64,000 nucleotides of DNA from Sycobia sp. Sy_11 (GCA_018907035.1 JACCIC010000063.1:723501-787500); one strand, 5' to 3'; counted from the first letter of the stretch, positions 50,241 through 63,483 are shown. Notes: generated from the sequence alone by a model not told the origin. Made by a program: numbers and translations.

Positions 50241-51600
50241 CGAAAACTGCAGAATGATAAGAGGTTTACAGAGGTTCCACCGTTCAAATAACCACCATTT
50301 AGAAGTATAGCTACATATTTTTCGAATGAGACGAAAATATAGTATTTTAGAATATACGGATTATGCGTGACTGCTCGTTGGTATTTTGAATAATTTTTAA
50401 AAAGGATTCTATCGAAATATATTATGATAAAAACCATGCTGTTCGATAATGTATCGATCTGTCAGCTTTAGTATGGATTAACTAGAACTACGCCTGAAAA
50501 TTAATTTAAATTGTATTGGACACTAAACTTTTAAACAGTTAATATTATATTCCTATCGAAAATATATAATTTGTTATATTTTATTGTATGCTTTCTACGA
50601 CTCATTGTACTGTCTTCTTTTTATCTACACATTCTGATGACTGAAAGTATTCAGTCTGAGCTATAAAACATTCATTAGATCTAGCTCAGTTATTTGAAAA
50701 TAGTTTTTAGTCGTAAGAACATTTTTTTTATTGGTTAATTAAGAACGATTTTTAACACTTTCACTGTAAATCTGCTCATTTGTGCAAAGCCAAAAATGAC
50801 TTGCGTGAAAAACTTTTAAGGAGCGCAAGCGTATGTACCTTTGTATTGTAATTTTCTAATTTGTATGTAAAAAAGTCCAAGGTTTATATTCTTAAAAAAC
50901 TTTGAAAATTTTGAAAAGGTGCTTTACGAAAATAAAAAGTATTCCTTGATGATATATATCAATATCATAATTAATATTTGTGAGGAAAATTATAAATCTC
51001 ATTATTATGTATTATTTATCACTTATTAACAAAATAATACTGTAAATTTATCTGAAAAAGATAGGTAGTACATGACGATATGTAATACTTACACAATCGA
51101 AGTTTTAATTTTACATCATATAGTTTATTTTTTTTTAAATTTTACTAATAAAAAATCTATCTGTAGAGTACTCACTCTATTGCAAAAAGCAAATTATTTT
51201 TTTGTAAATATTTTATGGCTCATTAATTTAAAAATCCTCAATATTATTATGTTTTTTTAATTTTTAAAATAAATTTTCATTGAATATCATATTTATATCT
51301 TCTACATAACATTGTAAAGATTACTTTAATTCGTAAAGATAGCATTATGGAAACATCATATAATAAATTGTAGAGTGCTTATCTCGTAAAAAATAAATTT
51401 GAGTTTACTTTAGGCTTATCATGGCAGTCCTATAAACTCTTTGACATAAAGCCGCGAAAAATGAATGGAAAGGATTCAAAATTTTCATCCTAGGATTATA
51501 GCCACAAAAACAAGGCATTGCAAACTTTCAAATACAGTCATGTTTATTCTGCTCCTATATATTCAGGCATCGCATCTATGTATCTATCCTTTCAACGATT
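50240..51600. other. AT-rich spacer
   Basis: No recognisable gene or repeat. Confidence 0.5.
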
Positions 51601-52460
51601 TTGATTCCGGCAAGCTTAACCCCACCCCCCTTCGGCCAACATTTTGGCTTCCTCGATAATTTCGGTCCTGGGTTGCCGCTTTATCGAAGTACAACAGACC
51701 CAGCTTTATTAAACAAGGCGCATCTCTGAACTTAATTCCAGACCCAAAACCGCATCAAATCTCACCGCACCTGCCACTGAAAGAATAGCTCTTTCGACGT
51801 AATGAGGAAATAGCCGAGCTCCACCCTTCATCCTCTCACTCTCTCTGTCTCTCTCTCTCTCTCCCTCTCTGCCTCTCTATCTTCATACATAAGCTGGCAT
51901 GTACCATCATGGTGGTTGCGTTTCTACAAAGCTCTGACGGGACGGCGCGCCGCTGGTTGACGGAATCCAATCCTACCTATAGCAACGGTCGGAGGCGGCG
52001 CACGACTCGCGATAATTAATTACGCTAGCGCGGAAACCAGCGGCTTGTGATGAAATCAATAGCCGAAGGTCGGTATCGTCCGTCGATTGATAAGAACTCG
52101 CTATCAATCACCGCGCGCGCACACATGCCGCCGCCACCGCAACGGCCAGCGCACGATTCTTCGTCCTTTTATTTTCTGGAGGCTTCGCTTTCTGGTCTAT
52201 TTTCTCCGGTTCCTCGGGCGGTAGGTTTCACTGCCAATACGGCTGTGTTCGAATTGCTTTTGACGCCCATGGCGTTTATTACACCTTTATTTTTTCGGGT
52301 TATTTCGGTTGGCGAAGCGCGTCCCGGATCCAGTAGAGCAATGGCGATTGGATGAGAATTCACCGAAGACGAATGTGTAACAGCTGGGCTGCATTCAATT
52401 GCATTGGTACTCCGCGTTATGAATTTATTCGGTTGATTATATGTATAAAGAGGGAATTCA
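51600..52460. other. GC-rich island with clustered homeodomain-type motifs, candidate enhancer
   Basis: Contains an imperfect CT tract (51,837-51,876), then GATAATTAATTACGC at about 52,009, TGATGAAATCA at 52,048-52,058 and a perfect 8-bp inverted pair GATTGATA/TATCAATC at 52,085-52,109. TGATNNAT and TAATTA cores are typical of PBC/Meis and Hox-class sites. Open frames of 102-103 codons overlap on opposite strands at 52.05-52.48 kb with no motif. Enhancer function is inference. Confidence 0.4.
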
Positions 52461-53868
52461 TACCACAATTTTAAGATCACGAATAAGGAAAGAAAATACG
52501 TTCAACAAAATATATTAATCGTAAAAGTAATGGATGTAATTTTCGAAGAAAATTGTATCAATTTTTAATTACAATACACGTAAAAATTTCGAAGTATTTC
52601 TGTAAGTAATTTACGTTTATACAAACTGCATAAGGCTTTACTCAAAAGAAGAGTATCTCAATTGTGAATCATAGATTTTATTAAAATTACTTCAACTTTA
52701 TTCTTAATTTCCTATTTTTTATATAGCCATTCTAAGACAGTCTATTTAAAAAAAAACCTATGTAATTTCATTAATATTTTTTATATATTGTTACATGATT
52801 GTTGCTTGAATAATGCCAATGGAAATATTTCACTAAATCAACTATCGATAAATGAAAACAATATTAGATAAAATTTAATATTTAACTGTACAGTTAATGT
52901 CAGACTATCTGAAGCTGTCAAATATAATGCAAGTTAATGCAGTAACTAGAGAGCATACTTTACATTTGTATCGACAATTATTGTTATTTATCGATTATAA
53001 TATATAATGGCATTGTTGCAATGTAAGCAGATTCCACTTTCAGAGCATGCAGTTTGTAAAAATTGCCTATTTACTTATCAGAGGAAAACTTGAAAATAGA
53101 GGCTTAGTACTCTAGAAATCTTCTTAGATATGAAGCGTAATCGCGCACGAAATTCAATAAAAAACGTGATCCACGGTTGCGATAATCCACTTGTGATTTA
53201 TATAAATATACAGTATAAAGTAATCTCTACACCTTTAGCAGAAAAGCTTCTTTTTTTTTTAAATAAATTAAATACAAATAGTCCATAGTTATTATTATTT
53301 GGTAGGGCATTTTAATTTTTACATTATGCATATAAGTGGATCGGAGCCGTATACGTTCAGACATTCATAAATATAAATTTACTGTATAAGCACGTTTATA
53401 CGCGTCATGAATAATGCATAATCGTACAATAATTTTGAATTGCATACTGCTTGTTCATTTAACTGCGTTGCCACTAAGGGCTTTAAAGGGATTCGGAGAC
53501 TTTAATACGTTGAGACGTTGATGGCGTTCCGTAGGAGTATGTGTCTGCCCTCGTGCGCGCGCGCGTGCCTGTGTGTGGGTATTCTGAGTTTCCAAAAGTA
53601 GTTTTTAACCACGGGTATATAGAGAGCCTCGATTCGGCACTTGCCCGATTCGAACGTGTTCAGTAACTCGTGCGAGGGAATACTGATGGGTGCTATAAGT
53701 GCCTAATATTTGTATTCTGCGGCACCAAATACTTTTACATATACGAACAACGCGGGGACGCGATGCTACGCCACGCTCCTATTAAGAGTATCTCCACTTT
53801 TTTATAGGAGTTCCGTATTATTCTAATGAAAGCTCATACCATAATATTGAATAAAACGATTAATATTC
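52460..53868. other. AT-rich spacer with GC-richer pocket at 53.45-53.78 kb
   Basis: The pocket carries a GC/GT alternation at 53,554-53,577. No gene. Confidence 0.5.
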
Positions 53869-54262
53869 AAAATTGTACTTATGTCGACTGTTTTGAATTA
53901 AATTAATTAATATTTTTATCGATCCTACAGTCTTTATACTATAATATAAACTATAATTATAATTATACTAAAATAATGACAGTCAGACTGTCCTTGTTTG
54001 TTATCATCCCCGAAGAATCTGAACTCAAACTTATACTAAAAATAAGTTAAATTAAAAATTAAAAACAATAAAATAAACTAAAAATAATAAAAATAATAAA
54101 CTATATTCTACACCATCTTAAATTTAAATAGAATCTAATTTATTGTAGTAAGTTCGATTTCACGTTCTTCAGAGGTAACTATAAATAAGGACAGTCTAAT
54201 TGTCATTATTTTAGTTTATATATTATATTACAAAGACTACAAGATGGATAAAAATATTTATT
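53869..54262. mobile_element. AT-rich inverted-repeat element, copy B (MITE- or foldback-like)
   Basis: Two arms of roughly 100 bp or more (about 53,911-54,040 and 54,140-54,256) are imperfect reverse complements. Both read TTTTTATC, then a GTCTTT-containing block, AATATA, ACTAAAATAATGACA, GACTGTCCTT and a GAAGAA block when oriented outward to inward. The outer left 30 bp (53,869-53,898) match copy A exactly in inverse orientation, continuing to about 39 bp. No open reading frame of note. The central spacer is poor in G and C. Confidence 0.82.
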
Positions 54263-54348
54263 AAAATAAATACGATTAATTCGTTTGATGAAGACCAACC
54301 TGTTACGCGTTATTAAAAATAACAATTACAACTGAAAACAAAAAACAC

Positions 54349-54363
54349 TATTATTATTATTAA

Positions 54364-54400
<37 letters not shown>
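54349..54400. repeat. (ATT)n microsatellite
   Basis: About 16 trinucleotide units with one interruption, about 90 bp from the end of inverted-repeat element B. Confidence 0.95.
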
Positions 54401-54402
<2 letters not shown>

Positions 54403-56744
54403 TATACGAATACAACAACTTAAAAACTGACGATTCCAGGCTTTCATCAAAACTAATTATTCGTCAATCACGTAAAAAATAACATTGTGCGCTATCTATT
54501 TTTGATACTTGTTAAAAATATGTTAGAAATTGATGTTCGAAATTAGAGATTAGAAAAAAAAGAAACAAATGTTAGAATTTGATCAGAAAATATATAAAAC
54601 TTGTATATAAAAATATTATGTATATATTAAGAGCAAAATAAATGATAATAATGGTAATATTTGTAATATTTTATAATTTAAAAGAATTCTATCGTTTCAA
54701 AATGCATGAATGATATAGAGAAAAAAATGTAAAATCGATAAGATTGCATAGTAGAGGGAATTTTACGATTTCTTGAAAAAAATTTAAAAGATAGTAAAAA
54801 ATATGCGGTACTAATTTTAAATAGATAACACAAGTTTTCTCAATGTGCAAAAATTGAGAATTTACCAAGGTTGCAAGCAGAACATATAGAGTAGAATGAT
54901 ATTGAAAATAATATAAAATATGATTTTTTTCGCACAGGATTTAATAAATTCTTCTATTTCTTCTCATAGCTTCATGTTACATTAACGACACTATTCCTTT
55001 AACTAAATACATATATAAATATAGAAAAATCAAAATCTAATATTAAAATAGAAGAAAAAAATTAAATCTAAAGTTGAAAAATCTTTTACAAAATTAAAAT
55101 TCTGAGGAATCATTTCAGGAATAAAGAATTAGTAAAGCTTCTCGAAAATAAAAAGTAATAAACGAAATTACTGATATTTCAGCTCGCATTTCACAAAATA
55201 TTTTACAAAATTATATAGTTCAAATTCCAAGAAAAGGAATTCTATATTTCTAGTTGCATTGAATTTCGGCTATTCAAAGAATGTAGAAGTTACAGATTTA
55301 TATGTAACTGACTAGATTAGCATGGAGAAAAGAGTGACCGACCTTAAGTTGTAGTTGTTTCGTATTCTTTCAAAAAAACCACCCACTTACACTAAAATTG
55401 AAAATCATTCGATGTGTATCAATTGAAATTGGTACTATAAAAATGTATTAAATAAGAAATTGGGTGAATTAAAAAAGTTTTCTATAAACTCCAGGACACT
55501 CTTTTACAAAAGACCAATATAATATCGTTGTAGCAACTAAATTGAATAATAATAATTGTATTTTTAATTATGACTTTAATGTAATTTTACTTAATGTAAC
55601 TGTAAACATTTAAATATAAATTGCATATACGTGTGTGTGTGTGTGCTGTGCGTACAACTGGAAAAAATTTGATTGATGAATTTGATTTATTTTTTTTTAC
55701 AGCATCAGGTCCTTTATTCTCACAGATCTTTTTGTAATAAAAAAATCCAGCATTTATCTTGTCTTCTCTTCTTTACAAATAGAAAATTCAATAAAAGTCA
55801 AAGTTTTCGATATTCGCTTGGGCTCTAATCATTTTTCAATATCAATCTATTTCTATTAGTATAGGAAAAGAAAAATATGTGCAAAATGACTCTGAATTAA
55901 ATCAGTTATAGGTGGCTCGTCGGTCTTAAATCTTGGCGTATATAAATGTAAAATCTAAAAACATATATAATACTAATAAAAAAACAACTACATATGTACT
56001 TTAAGCTAAATTGTATTTGGTCAATTATGTTTAACTGTCTTCCAATACATACAGAAACTCAGAGTATTCTTTATTATTTTAGTAAAATATGTGTGTGGGT
56101 GTATATATATACAGGTGAACTGAATTTCTATTACATAAACTTTAAAATTTATTGGAAGAATAAGTATTATAGTTTTATCACATTGATTTGCAATGAATTT
56201 ACTAAATTACAGCTTTGCAACTTATTATTTTGAATGACAAAAAAGTTGTTATAAATATGTTTTATAATTCACAAAAATAATGCATATCAAATAACAGAAA
56301 TTCGTTGCATAATGTACGTTTTTCTATAGTTTTCGTGTTTCGCTTTCGTGTACTTTTTATAAATATTTTTATAGTTGTTATAAATATTAAAACAGTTCGA
56401 CATATTTAATATTTAGAATATATTAATAAGAAGAAGAAAACTTATTCTTTCTTAATTTTCTAACTTAATTTTCTCCTATGTGACTTACTGGGCTCATCAG
56501 TCAGATGACATCAGGTGACCTAATTTTATATAATTAAGCTCAAATGTACAAGGATATAACAGGTTCTGAAAATCGTTTATGAATTAATCTTGTCAATTTG
56601 ACTAGCCAGAAACGTGATAGTAATTTTAAAGCTAAGTTTAAGAAATCCTCATTTTCGTTTGAATAAATTGCTCCAATTTTTTGCATTTTTTACTCTTTTT
56701 ATTATGAATATATGTTATTATAATATTTATAAAAAATTGATTAC

Positions 56745-56745
<1 letters not shown>
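54401..56745. other. Long AT-rich stretch
   Basis: No recognisable gene. A (GT)n-like run lies at 55,631-55,645. Confidence 0.55.

Positions 56746-56796
<51 letters not shown>
56746..56796. repeat. (TA)n microsatellite
   Basis: About 25 TA units. Confidence 0.97.
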
Positions 56797-56800
<4 letters not shown>

Positions 56801-57106
56801 CCCACACAAATGGTATTTTAAATTTTCTTAAAATTTTTGAAAAAATAATTAATACTAGGTTATTTGTAGGAAATTTGTAGAAATTTTTTTCGGATTTTCG
56901 GAAAAGTGACTGCAATTCTAAAGCAAAGTCGAATTCGTTTCGCAAGAAAAGCGTTTTAGGATTCGAAAGCTAAAGTTCTAAATAGAACTCGTGCGTCTTG
57001 TATATCCGTAATATATACGAGTATGCACGCAACGAGAAGAGATGATCACGAGCTGCCGTAGGCCGTGATTTTTAATATCGCCCCCCGTCCGTCGACCTGG
57101 GCTCGT

Positions 57107-57108
<2 letters not shown>

Positions 57109-57156
<48 letters not shown>
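57109..57156. repeat. (TA)n microsatellite
   Basis: About 23 TA units. Confidence 0.97.
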
Positions 57157-57161
<5 letters not shown>

Positions 57162-57512
57162 CGGTGAGAAAAGAAATTTACCCGTGCGACTGCTTTCGCG
57201 AGCGAAGGTCACCCACGAAGAAGATTTCATTTCGCGCACCCCCCCCCTCTCTCTCTCTCTCTCTCTCTGTCGCACTCTTTTAACGAGGAAACGGAAAATT
57301 CGCACGAGGTCGCATATATTCACGTCTATAGGCGCGACGTCGTTATTACACAAGAGAGGACAGAGACTCTTCGCGCGTTCGAGGCGATGTCGCTCGCAAT
57401 TACATTTTTTATGAAAAACGTGGGAGAGAGAGAGAAGGAGATAAAGCGGGAAAAGTTGGTTTTATGCAGGTACGCTTTATTTATTAACTATATATATATA
57501 TATATATACATG

Positions 57513-57518
<6 letters not shown>

Positions 57519-57550
<32 letters not shown>
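57519..57550. repeat. (GA)n microsatellite
   Basis: About 16 GA units, immediately after a TA/CATG tract. Confidence 0.95.
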
Positions 57551-57552
<2 letters not shown>

Positions 57553-59044
57553 TGGATTGGCGGAAGAAAGCACCCAGCGGGTTATTGCTATACGTGCACA
57601 TATACATATTTTATGCCCCGCTCGTTTATCGACATGCAATTTCATCGTGTGATTTGAGAGCGATGTACGCAAGGTGCGGGCCAACGCTGTCAGCATCGTT
57701 CTGGGGGTGGGGGGCTGGTCGGTTTATACGGGGTTCGCGCGTATGTTCCTCACAGTTATGCGCTATTTAATTCCGCCTCGATTCGCGCGCTCCGAGGTTG
57801 GCTGCATTGCGTCCCGTGACCATGAGGAGCCTTCGACCGCGATCGGCGGCGGGGCCACTTCGGTCGTACCGCCTATGTATACCAAGCGTCCGACGCGTTT
57901 CTCGAAACTTTGCGAGCTCCGTGCCTCGGGCGTTGCAATGCTCGACGCCAGTCCCTGGGATAATCAATTCTCGACGGCGTCCCGGCTACTTTCGCGATGG
58001 TTTTTCAGGACGTTTGGGAAGGGGAGTAAGAAGCTCGGAAGCCAATTTTGTCGATGCGCCCCATCGATAGGGAATATTGAATGCGGTAAAGCAAGAAGGG
58101 CGGAGCGACTGTGATGATCGGGAAAATAGCCGGGCGTCCTATCAAACGCCTGTATAATGGATAGATTTACAACGGGCCGTATACCTCCCTGCGCTTAATT
58201 CGGCTGATCTCCCAATATTCTGTGTCTTATGTTTACGTGCCCCGGCTCGCCCATATCTATGCGTAACAAGGGCGCAGGTGCGATCGTCGAGCGATCTCTC
58301 GACGCTCGCTCTATATACGATCGCCCCTGAAAAATCAACCTGCGATCATCGATCTCTCGCCGTACGCTTACGCGCACATTATACGCGATCCGCGAAATCG
58401 CCGACGCGGCCGCGTATAGCCAATGTAAACGTCGCTCTTTAGGCGCTCTAGCGCTCTCGCGCCCTCCGTCCGCCGTTCACCGACGCGCGCTCTAACTGTG
58501 CATTACACCGTAATGCGCGGATGCGCTTCTGGAATCGCCCGGGCAAAGTCGGCGCGGGCGCGGGCTCCGCGAAATAATATAACCATACGGCTCGCCTGCG
58601 GAACTGGTTAATGGACGCGAAAATCTCCTGGTGTCGCGCACGCTTGAAAGGGACTGAAGAGGGAGAGAGAGAGAGAGAGAGACAGAGGGAGGAGGTGGGT
58701 AGGACCGAAGAGGAGGGAAGCTACCGTTGTAACTAGGTTGCGCCCCGGCAAGGAGATCGGCGAGCTCTCTCTCTCTCTCTCTCTCGCACTCGTCCATTAC
58801 GATCGGCCCGGCTCTTCTTATCGCTACTCGCTGCGTCGCACTCGGTGAGGCAACGCACTTCCCTCCCTCCCTCTCTCTCTCTTTCTAGCTGGGATGCTGG
58901 GATACAGGTAGTTCGTGCGCGCGCGACCGGAGTCTTTCTTTTGCTTCCTGCGCGAGAGTTTAGACCCGACTGCTGCTCTCGGAACAGGTCCGACAGGTTC
59001 TCTCTTGACGGCTCAAGACCCAAGAAGTTTATAAGCGAAGAAGA

Positions 59045-59049
<5 letters not shown>

Positions 59050-59087
<38 letters not shown>
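59050..59087. repeat. (GA)n microsatellite
   Basis: About 18 GA units. Confidence 0.95.
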
Positions 59088-59090
<3 letters not shown>

Positions 59091-59213
59091 AAAAGAGATA
59101 CACGCATTATTATACGAGCAAAAAGGAGAAAGGGGCGTTTGCGTGTGCGTATTCTGTGTATATGTATGCGTGTTTGGAGGCCGATACGCAATGAGTCGTT
59201 GTAGGTATACGTA

Positions 59214-59218
<5 letters not shown>

Positions 59219-59252
<34 letters not shown>
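59219..59252. repeat. (TA)n microsatellite
   Basis: About 16 TA units, followed by a short GA tract at 59,287-59,308. Confidence 0.95.
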
Positions 59253-59257
<5 letters not shown>

Positions 59258-59444
59258 GTCTAGAACATTTTACACCGAGATTATATATAGAGAGAGAGAG
59301 AAAGAGAGACACGTTGTAATATACGTCAAGCAACGATTATACTTCTGGCAAATTACGCTTTATAAGTTTTTTCAATGGCTTCGCTTCCCTTTACGCAAGA
59401 TTTTTTCAAAACGGTCAAACAGTTACAGAATTTCAATACAATTC

Positions 59445-59451
<7 letters not shown>

Positions 59452-59505
<54 letters not shown>
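59452..59505. repeat. (TA)n microsatellite
   Basis: About 26 TA units. Confidence 0.97.
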
Positions 59506-59508
<3 letters not shown>

Positions 59509-60850
59509 GTATAAATTGAAAACACCAAAAAACAACATTTCAGGTTAATATTCAAATACAATGACTGTTAAGCACAATACATTATGTTTTCATTGACAAA
59601 TTGTTGAAAGAAAATATACGTTCGAAATGATATAATCGATTCAATAAGACTATTAAAGTCGTCTATTTAATAAAATAGTTAACGAGCAATTACTTAATTA
59701 TATAGATGAGTTTTTACTCTTAAAGATTACCTTTATATTTCTATTAATTTTAGTTTTTTTTCAACTTGTTACTTAATGAACAAGTAAAGGAATCTACTGA
59801 AATAAAAAAAGAGAGCTTTCATCCTATATTTATAAATCTTTTACTATTTTTAAAAATTATTTTTCTTTATGAATCGCATCGCACTCTTTCGCATCAATAA
59901 TGTTTTCGAAAAAGTATAATACTTATATTAATTAATATAAAAAATTAATTAATGATAAAAATTTGATATGGTTGTGTGACAATTTTAATAAATTTATTTG
60001 TAAGCTAAGAAATTTATTTCGTTAAATTGCTAAAATTAATTACTAAAATGTTATTAGTATGGAAAGTATATTGTTTTATCACTATTATATATTTTGAAGA
60101 TATTAACTGTATCTATAGAGTATTAACTTATCCTATCTAAATATATGTTTGCATTAACGGGAAATTTTAAACCAATTTCAACCAATATCATTTTTCTCTA
60201 CCTGCATTTTGTTAATAATATTTTTTTACAAGGAGACATACGCAAATTATTTGATAAACATATTATTTGATCTACATATTATATAAAATATAGAAAATTT
60301 TCGATTTTCGAAACAATATTCCTCCGCTAAGCATCATAGAGTATAAAACTTTTCAATCTTGTCTACAAATTAACATCTTGCTTCTGCCTATTCAAGTTAT
60401 AATTTATAAAAAATACTTTCAAATCGATGTTTTGCTTTTCACTTAAATAATATATAACTGAATCAATGACGTATTTAAATATATGAATTTAATACGAGTC
60501 TAGAAAAAATTAGTTTTTTAAAAAATTTTATAAAAGAATCGAAAAAACTAACGTAACACGTTAAAAACGCGATAAAATCTTCATGCATAATGTGTAATCG
60601 ATGTTCGATAATATAATTTAATACTTAGCTAATCTAATAGCGTATTTAATTTGTATTATTCAAGAACAGAATTTAAATATATATTAGGTGCGAGATAAAA
60701 ATACTAGAAAAAGCAAACAACAAATAGCCTGCTGTAAAAGCCGTTTAAGCTCGCTCTAAAAATCTCTTTTTAATACTAAACACTTAAAAATATAATCCCA
60801 CTCTTTCATATATAAATAAAAAAATTTACGAGAAAATTTATATGTAAATC
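59506..60850. other. AT-rich spacer
   Basis: No recognisable gene. The short palindromic run CGTACGTTCGTACGTACG lies at 60,851-60,868, at its border with the next island. Confidence 0.5.
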
Positions 60851-60869
60851 GTACGTTCGTACGTACGAT

Positions 60870-62140
60870 GCGCCATCGAGTATATTACTTCACGAAAATC
60901 TTTGAGTAGCGAAAGAGATCAGGTTATCTCTCTTCGGGAACGAGCAGCAGCCAAGGGCAAAATAAGTAAAAAAAGGCGAGAGTGCTGGCCAAAGAGAGAA
61001 AAACGAAAATAAAGAGAGGAGGCGGAAGGGGAGGGGGTTCGAAGAGGGGGACTCGGCAAAAGGTGTACACCGAACCGCGCGTTTATAGAACCGGAGGAGA
61101 AAACCGGTGAGAGAAGAAGCCACGAGTCCTCCCTCCGCACTCATACTTCTGCGCGCTGTTCACGTGCACGTATCCACGCACACTAGGAGGACGTAAATGA
61201 TAAGGCGCGCGCGCGCAAACACACGCACACACACACAACTGTATCTATGTACGTATGCATGCATGCACGTGTATAAACGTACACAGGTCGGGACTTTATT
61301 CTGCGCGAGAAAAACAGAGAAAAAGAGGAGAACTCGCCGGGAGAAAAAGATGCGCAAAACGTAGGAGCGAGGGGGAAGGAGTGGAGGAGGATGGGGAGGG
61401 GGGAGGGAGAAGAGCCGCTGCCGCTGCTGTTGGGTTTCCGGTGAATGGCGAGCGCCGGCCACGAGCCAACGTCCAATCAGGCCAGGAAACGACGGCGAAG
61501 CCACGCGTGGACCGGGTCCTTCTCTGTCCTTTTCTACCTCCCCCCATCCTACTCCCTCTTTCTCTCTGCCTCGCCCCCCTCGCCCACCGCCTCCTTCTTC
61601 TTTCTCTTTCTCCTCTTGTTTCTCTTACCTTCCCCTCTACCTCTCTATACACCTCTCTGGATTTCGCATCGAGTTATAGGCATATATATACATACACACA
61701 ACGTATACGTACAACGAGTTCTCTGTTTCAAGAACGCTTGTTCTCCCTCTCTCTCCCTTCCTCCCTCTCCTACTCACTCCTCGGTCGATGCGGGCCGATG
61801 CGAATATACACGCACACTTTACAAGTACATATATGTATGTATATACATATATCTGTAAACGCCGCGCGCACCTGTGCCCCTTTCTGCATTTTGACGAGTA
61901 CGAGGGCATTTTTTCGGGCGCGTGTATATGCAATTGCAGCATTGTTACCGAATTGGGTCAGTCTGACCAAGCGAGGGTCAGGGCGACTTTGGAATTTTTC
62001 AGCGGTGATTTTTCTCGCGTCAATAGTCTCACAGGAGGGCTCGCGCTGCCACGTCCACCGCCTTTCGTAGAAAATCTATACGTTGTTACAGGAGAAAAAA
62101 CATTGTCATCCTTGTTTTTCGTTTCCTTGAATTTATGAAT
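60870..62140. other. GC-rich, purine/pyrimidine-skewed island
   Basis: Purine-rich plus strand to about 61,430, then pyrimidine-rich to about 61,780. A GC/CA alternation lies at 61,203-61,240. The longest frame of the window (61,255-62,070, 271 codons) crosses it, but opposite-strand frames of 114-118 codons overlap the same bases, and its residues follow the base skew (Arg/Gly/Glu, then Ser/Leu/Pro). Not called as a gene. Confidence 0.5.
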
Positions 62141-63058
62141 TGAGAAATGCCCAAGTGCGTGGAGAAGAAAAAAATACTGTTCAATATAGAGACTTTTTCA
62201 ATTTCTTCCGCGCTGACAAAATTTAATCCACTATAGTGGCGCAGCCATCAATCAACTCCATGTTTAATTACGGTACGAGATGTTCTTTTACACTGTTCCA
62301 TACGGAGGTTTAAAAATTTATAGATATTCCCCTACTCTAAAGGTTAAAAACTATTATTTATGAACCAATTTGCTTTGTTGGGATCAGGCGAGGGGTAAAA
62401 ATATCTGTTACGAACAAAAAAAATTTTTGTATAAATAATCTTTATCTGTCGCCATTACAGCTCAGCAGACAATTACACAAGTAATAGTTTGCCAGTAAGA
62501 GAGATCGTAAACCAACCCTTAAATAGGGCGAAACTATATCAAAGCTATAAAAGAGTATAGAACGATATACGAAGTTCTAAAAAAACGGAGATCACTGTAT
62601 TTGAGACATACAGATTTTTACAGTGGTTGTTTTTTAACATTCTGTTTGCATTTGACATATAAATTTTTTCAATAATATCCTCACAATTCTAAGTACGGCT
62701 TTTTTTCTTTCTTTATCGCACGAAGATAGGTTCACCCCATTTGTACTAGTTCATAAATAATAGTTCTTATAATTAGAAATTATCTTCTCACTCCCGAGCA
62801 GGAGTGGTGACTATTACTTTATCATTCCTAAAAAAATTTAATATCATATATTTGTGTTAAGGAATATAAAAATCGGAACGATCTGTATAAAAATGATCGA
62901 CAATTTACTATCGCATCGCTCTTTATTAGCAATTCATTAAAGGAAATTTTTTTCGGAGCTTAATGCTTCTTTTACAGCTAATAGATGCCTGGAATTCTAT
63001 AGAATTTCCATCTGGCTTATCGGCGATGCAGTTCTCGTTTGCATTGCTAAAGTAAAGC
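62141..63058. other. AT-rich spacer with a 17-bp inverted repeat pair
   Basis: AACTATTATTTATGAAC at 62,349-62,365 and its exact reverse complement at 62,749-62,765 are about 385 bp apart. They could be ends of a decayed inverted-repeat element or chance. No gene. Confidence 0.45.
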
Positions 63059-63430
63059 CAAGGATCGATGGAGGGGGGGGGGGATTTTCGCGCGCTTCCG
63101 CGCAAATCCGTTCGCGTGCCAAGCGCCGCTCGGCTGTGGCGCGCGCGAAGGCCGCGGGAGTCGCGCGAACGCTCGTACTATATATACATGCACGCGGGCG
63201 CGTCTGATATTAAAAGGGTCTTCGCTGGGTCCGAGGAGGACTAGAAGAAGAAGGAGGTGAAGAAGAAGACGTAGAAGAGGACGGAAAGGAGGCGAGCGCT
63301 GCTCTCTGGCCCCTTTGTGCGCGGAACCTGCTTTAAGAAGTCCCGGCTATTCAGCGGTGCAAATTCGCTCGCCGCACACTTTTATTTCCATGTCGATGTA
63401 GGCGCTTTCCACTGCTCTGAATCCGCTCTC
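63059..63430. other. Small CpG island with G run
   Basis: A G run at about 63,073-63,083 is followed by CpG-dense DNA and a GAAGAA-type purine run at 63,240-63,290. No supported frame. Confidence 0.5.
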
Positions 63431-63433
63431 GAG

Positions 63434-63436
<3 letters not shown>

Positions 63437-63483
<47 letters not shown>
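63437..63483. repeat. (TA)n microsatellite
   Basis: About 22 TA units. Confidence 0.97.

Larger units (their letters stand above)
57000..59250. other. Long CpG-rich and microsatellite-rich block
   Basis: The largest GC-rich block of the window. It contains TA tracts (57,109-57,156; 57,490-57,508), CT/GA tracts (57,247-57,269; 57,519-57,550; 58,661-58,682; 58,765-58,785; 59,050-59,087) and a CpG-dense core at 57.65-58.6 kb. Many Arg/Ser/Ala-rich frames overlap on both strands (up to 152 codons), and none shows a domain. It is a plausible promoter or regulatory domain, unproven. Confidence 0.5.

Noticed and set aside
52047..52480. 102- and 103-codon frames on opposite strands
   Set aside because: They mirror each other, and neither shows a domain. 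The sequence looks more like a regulatory island.
61255..62070. 271-codon open frame on the plus strand, the longest in the window
   Set aside because: Its residues mirror the local purine-to-pyrimidine skew, frames of 114-118 codons on the other strand overlap it, and no domain is visible.
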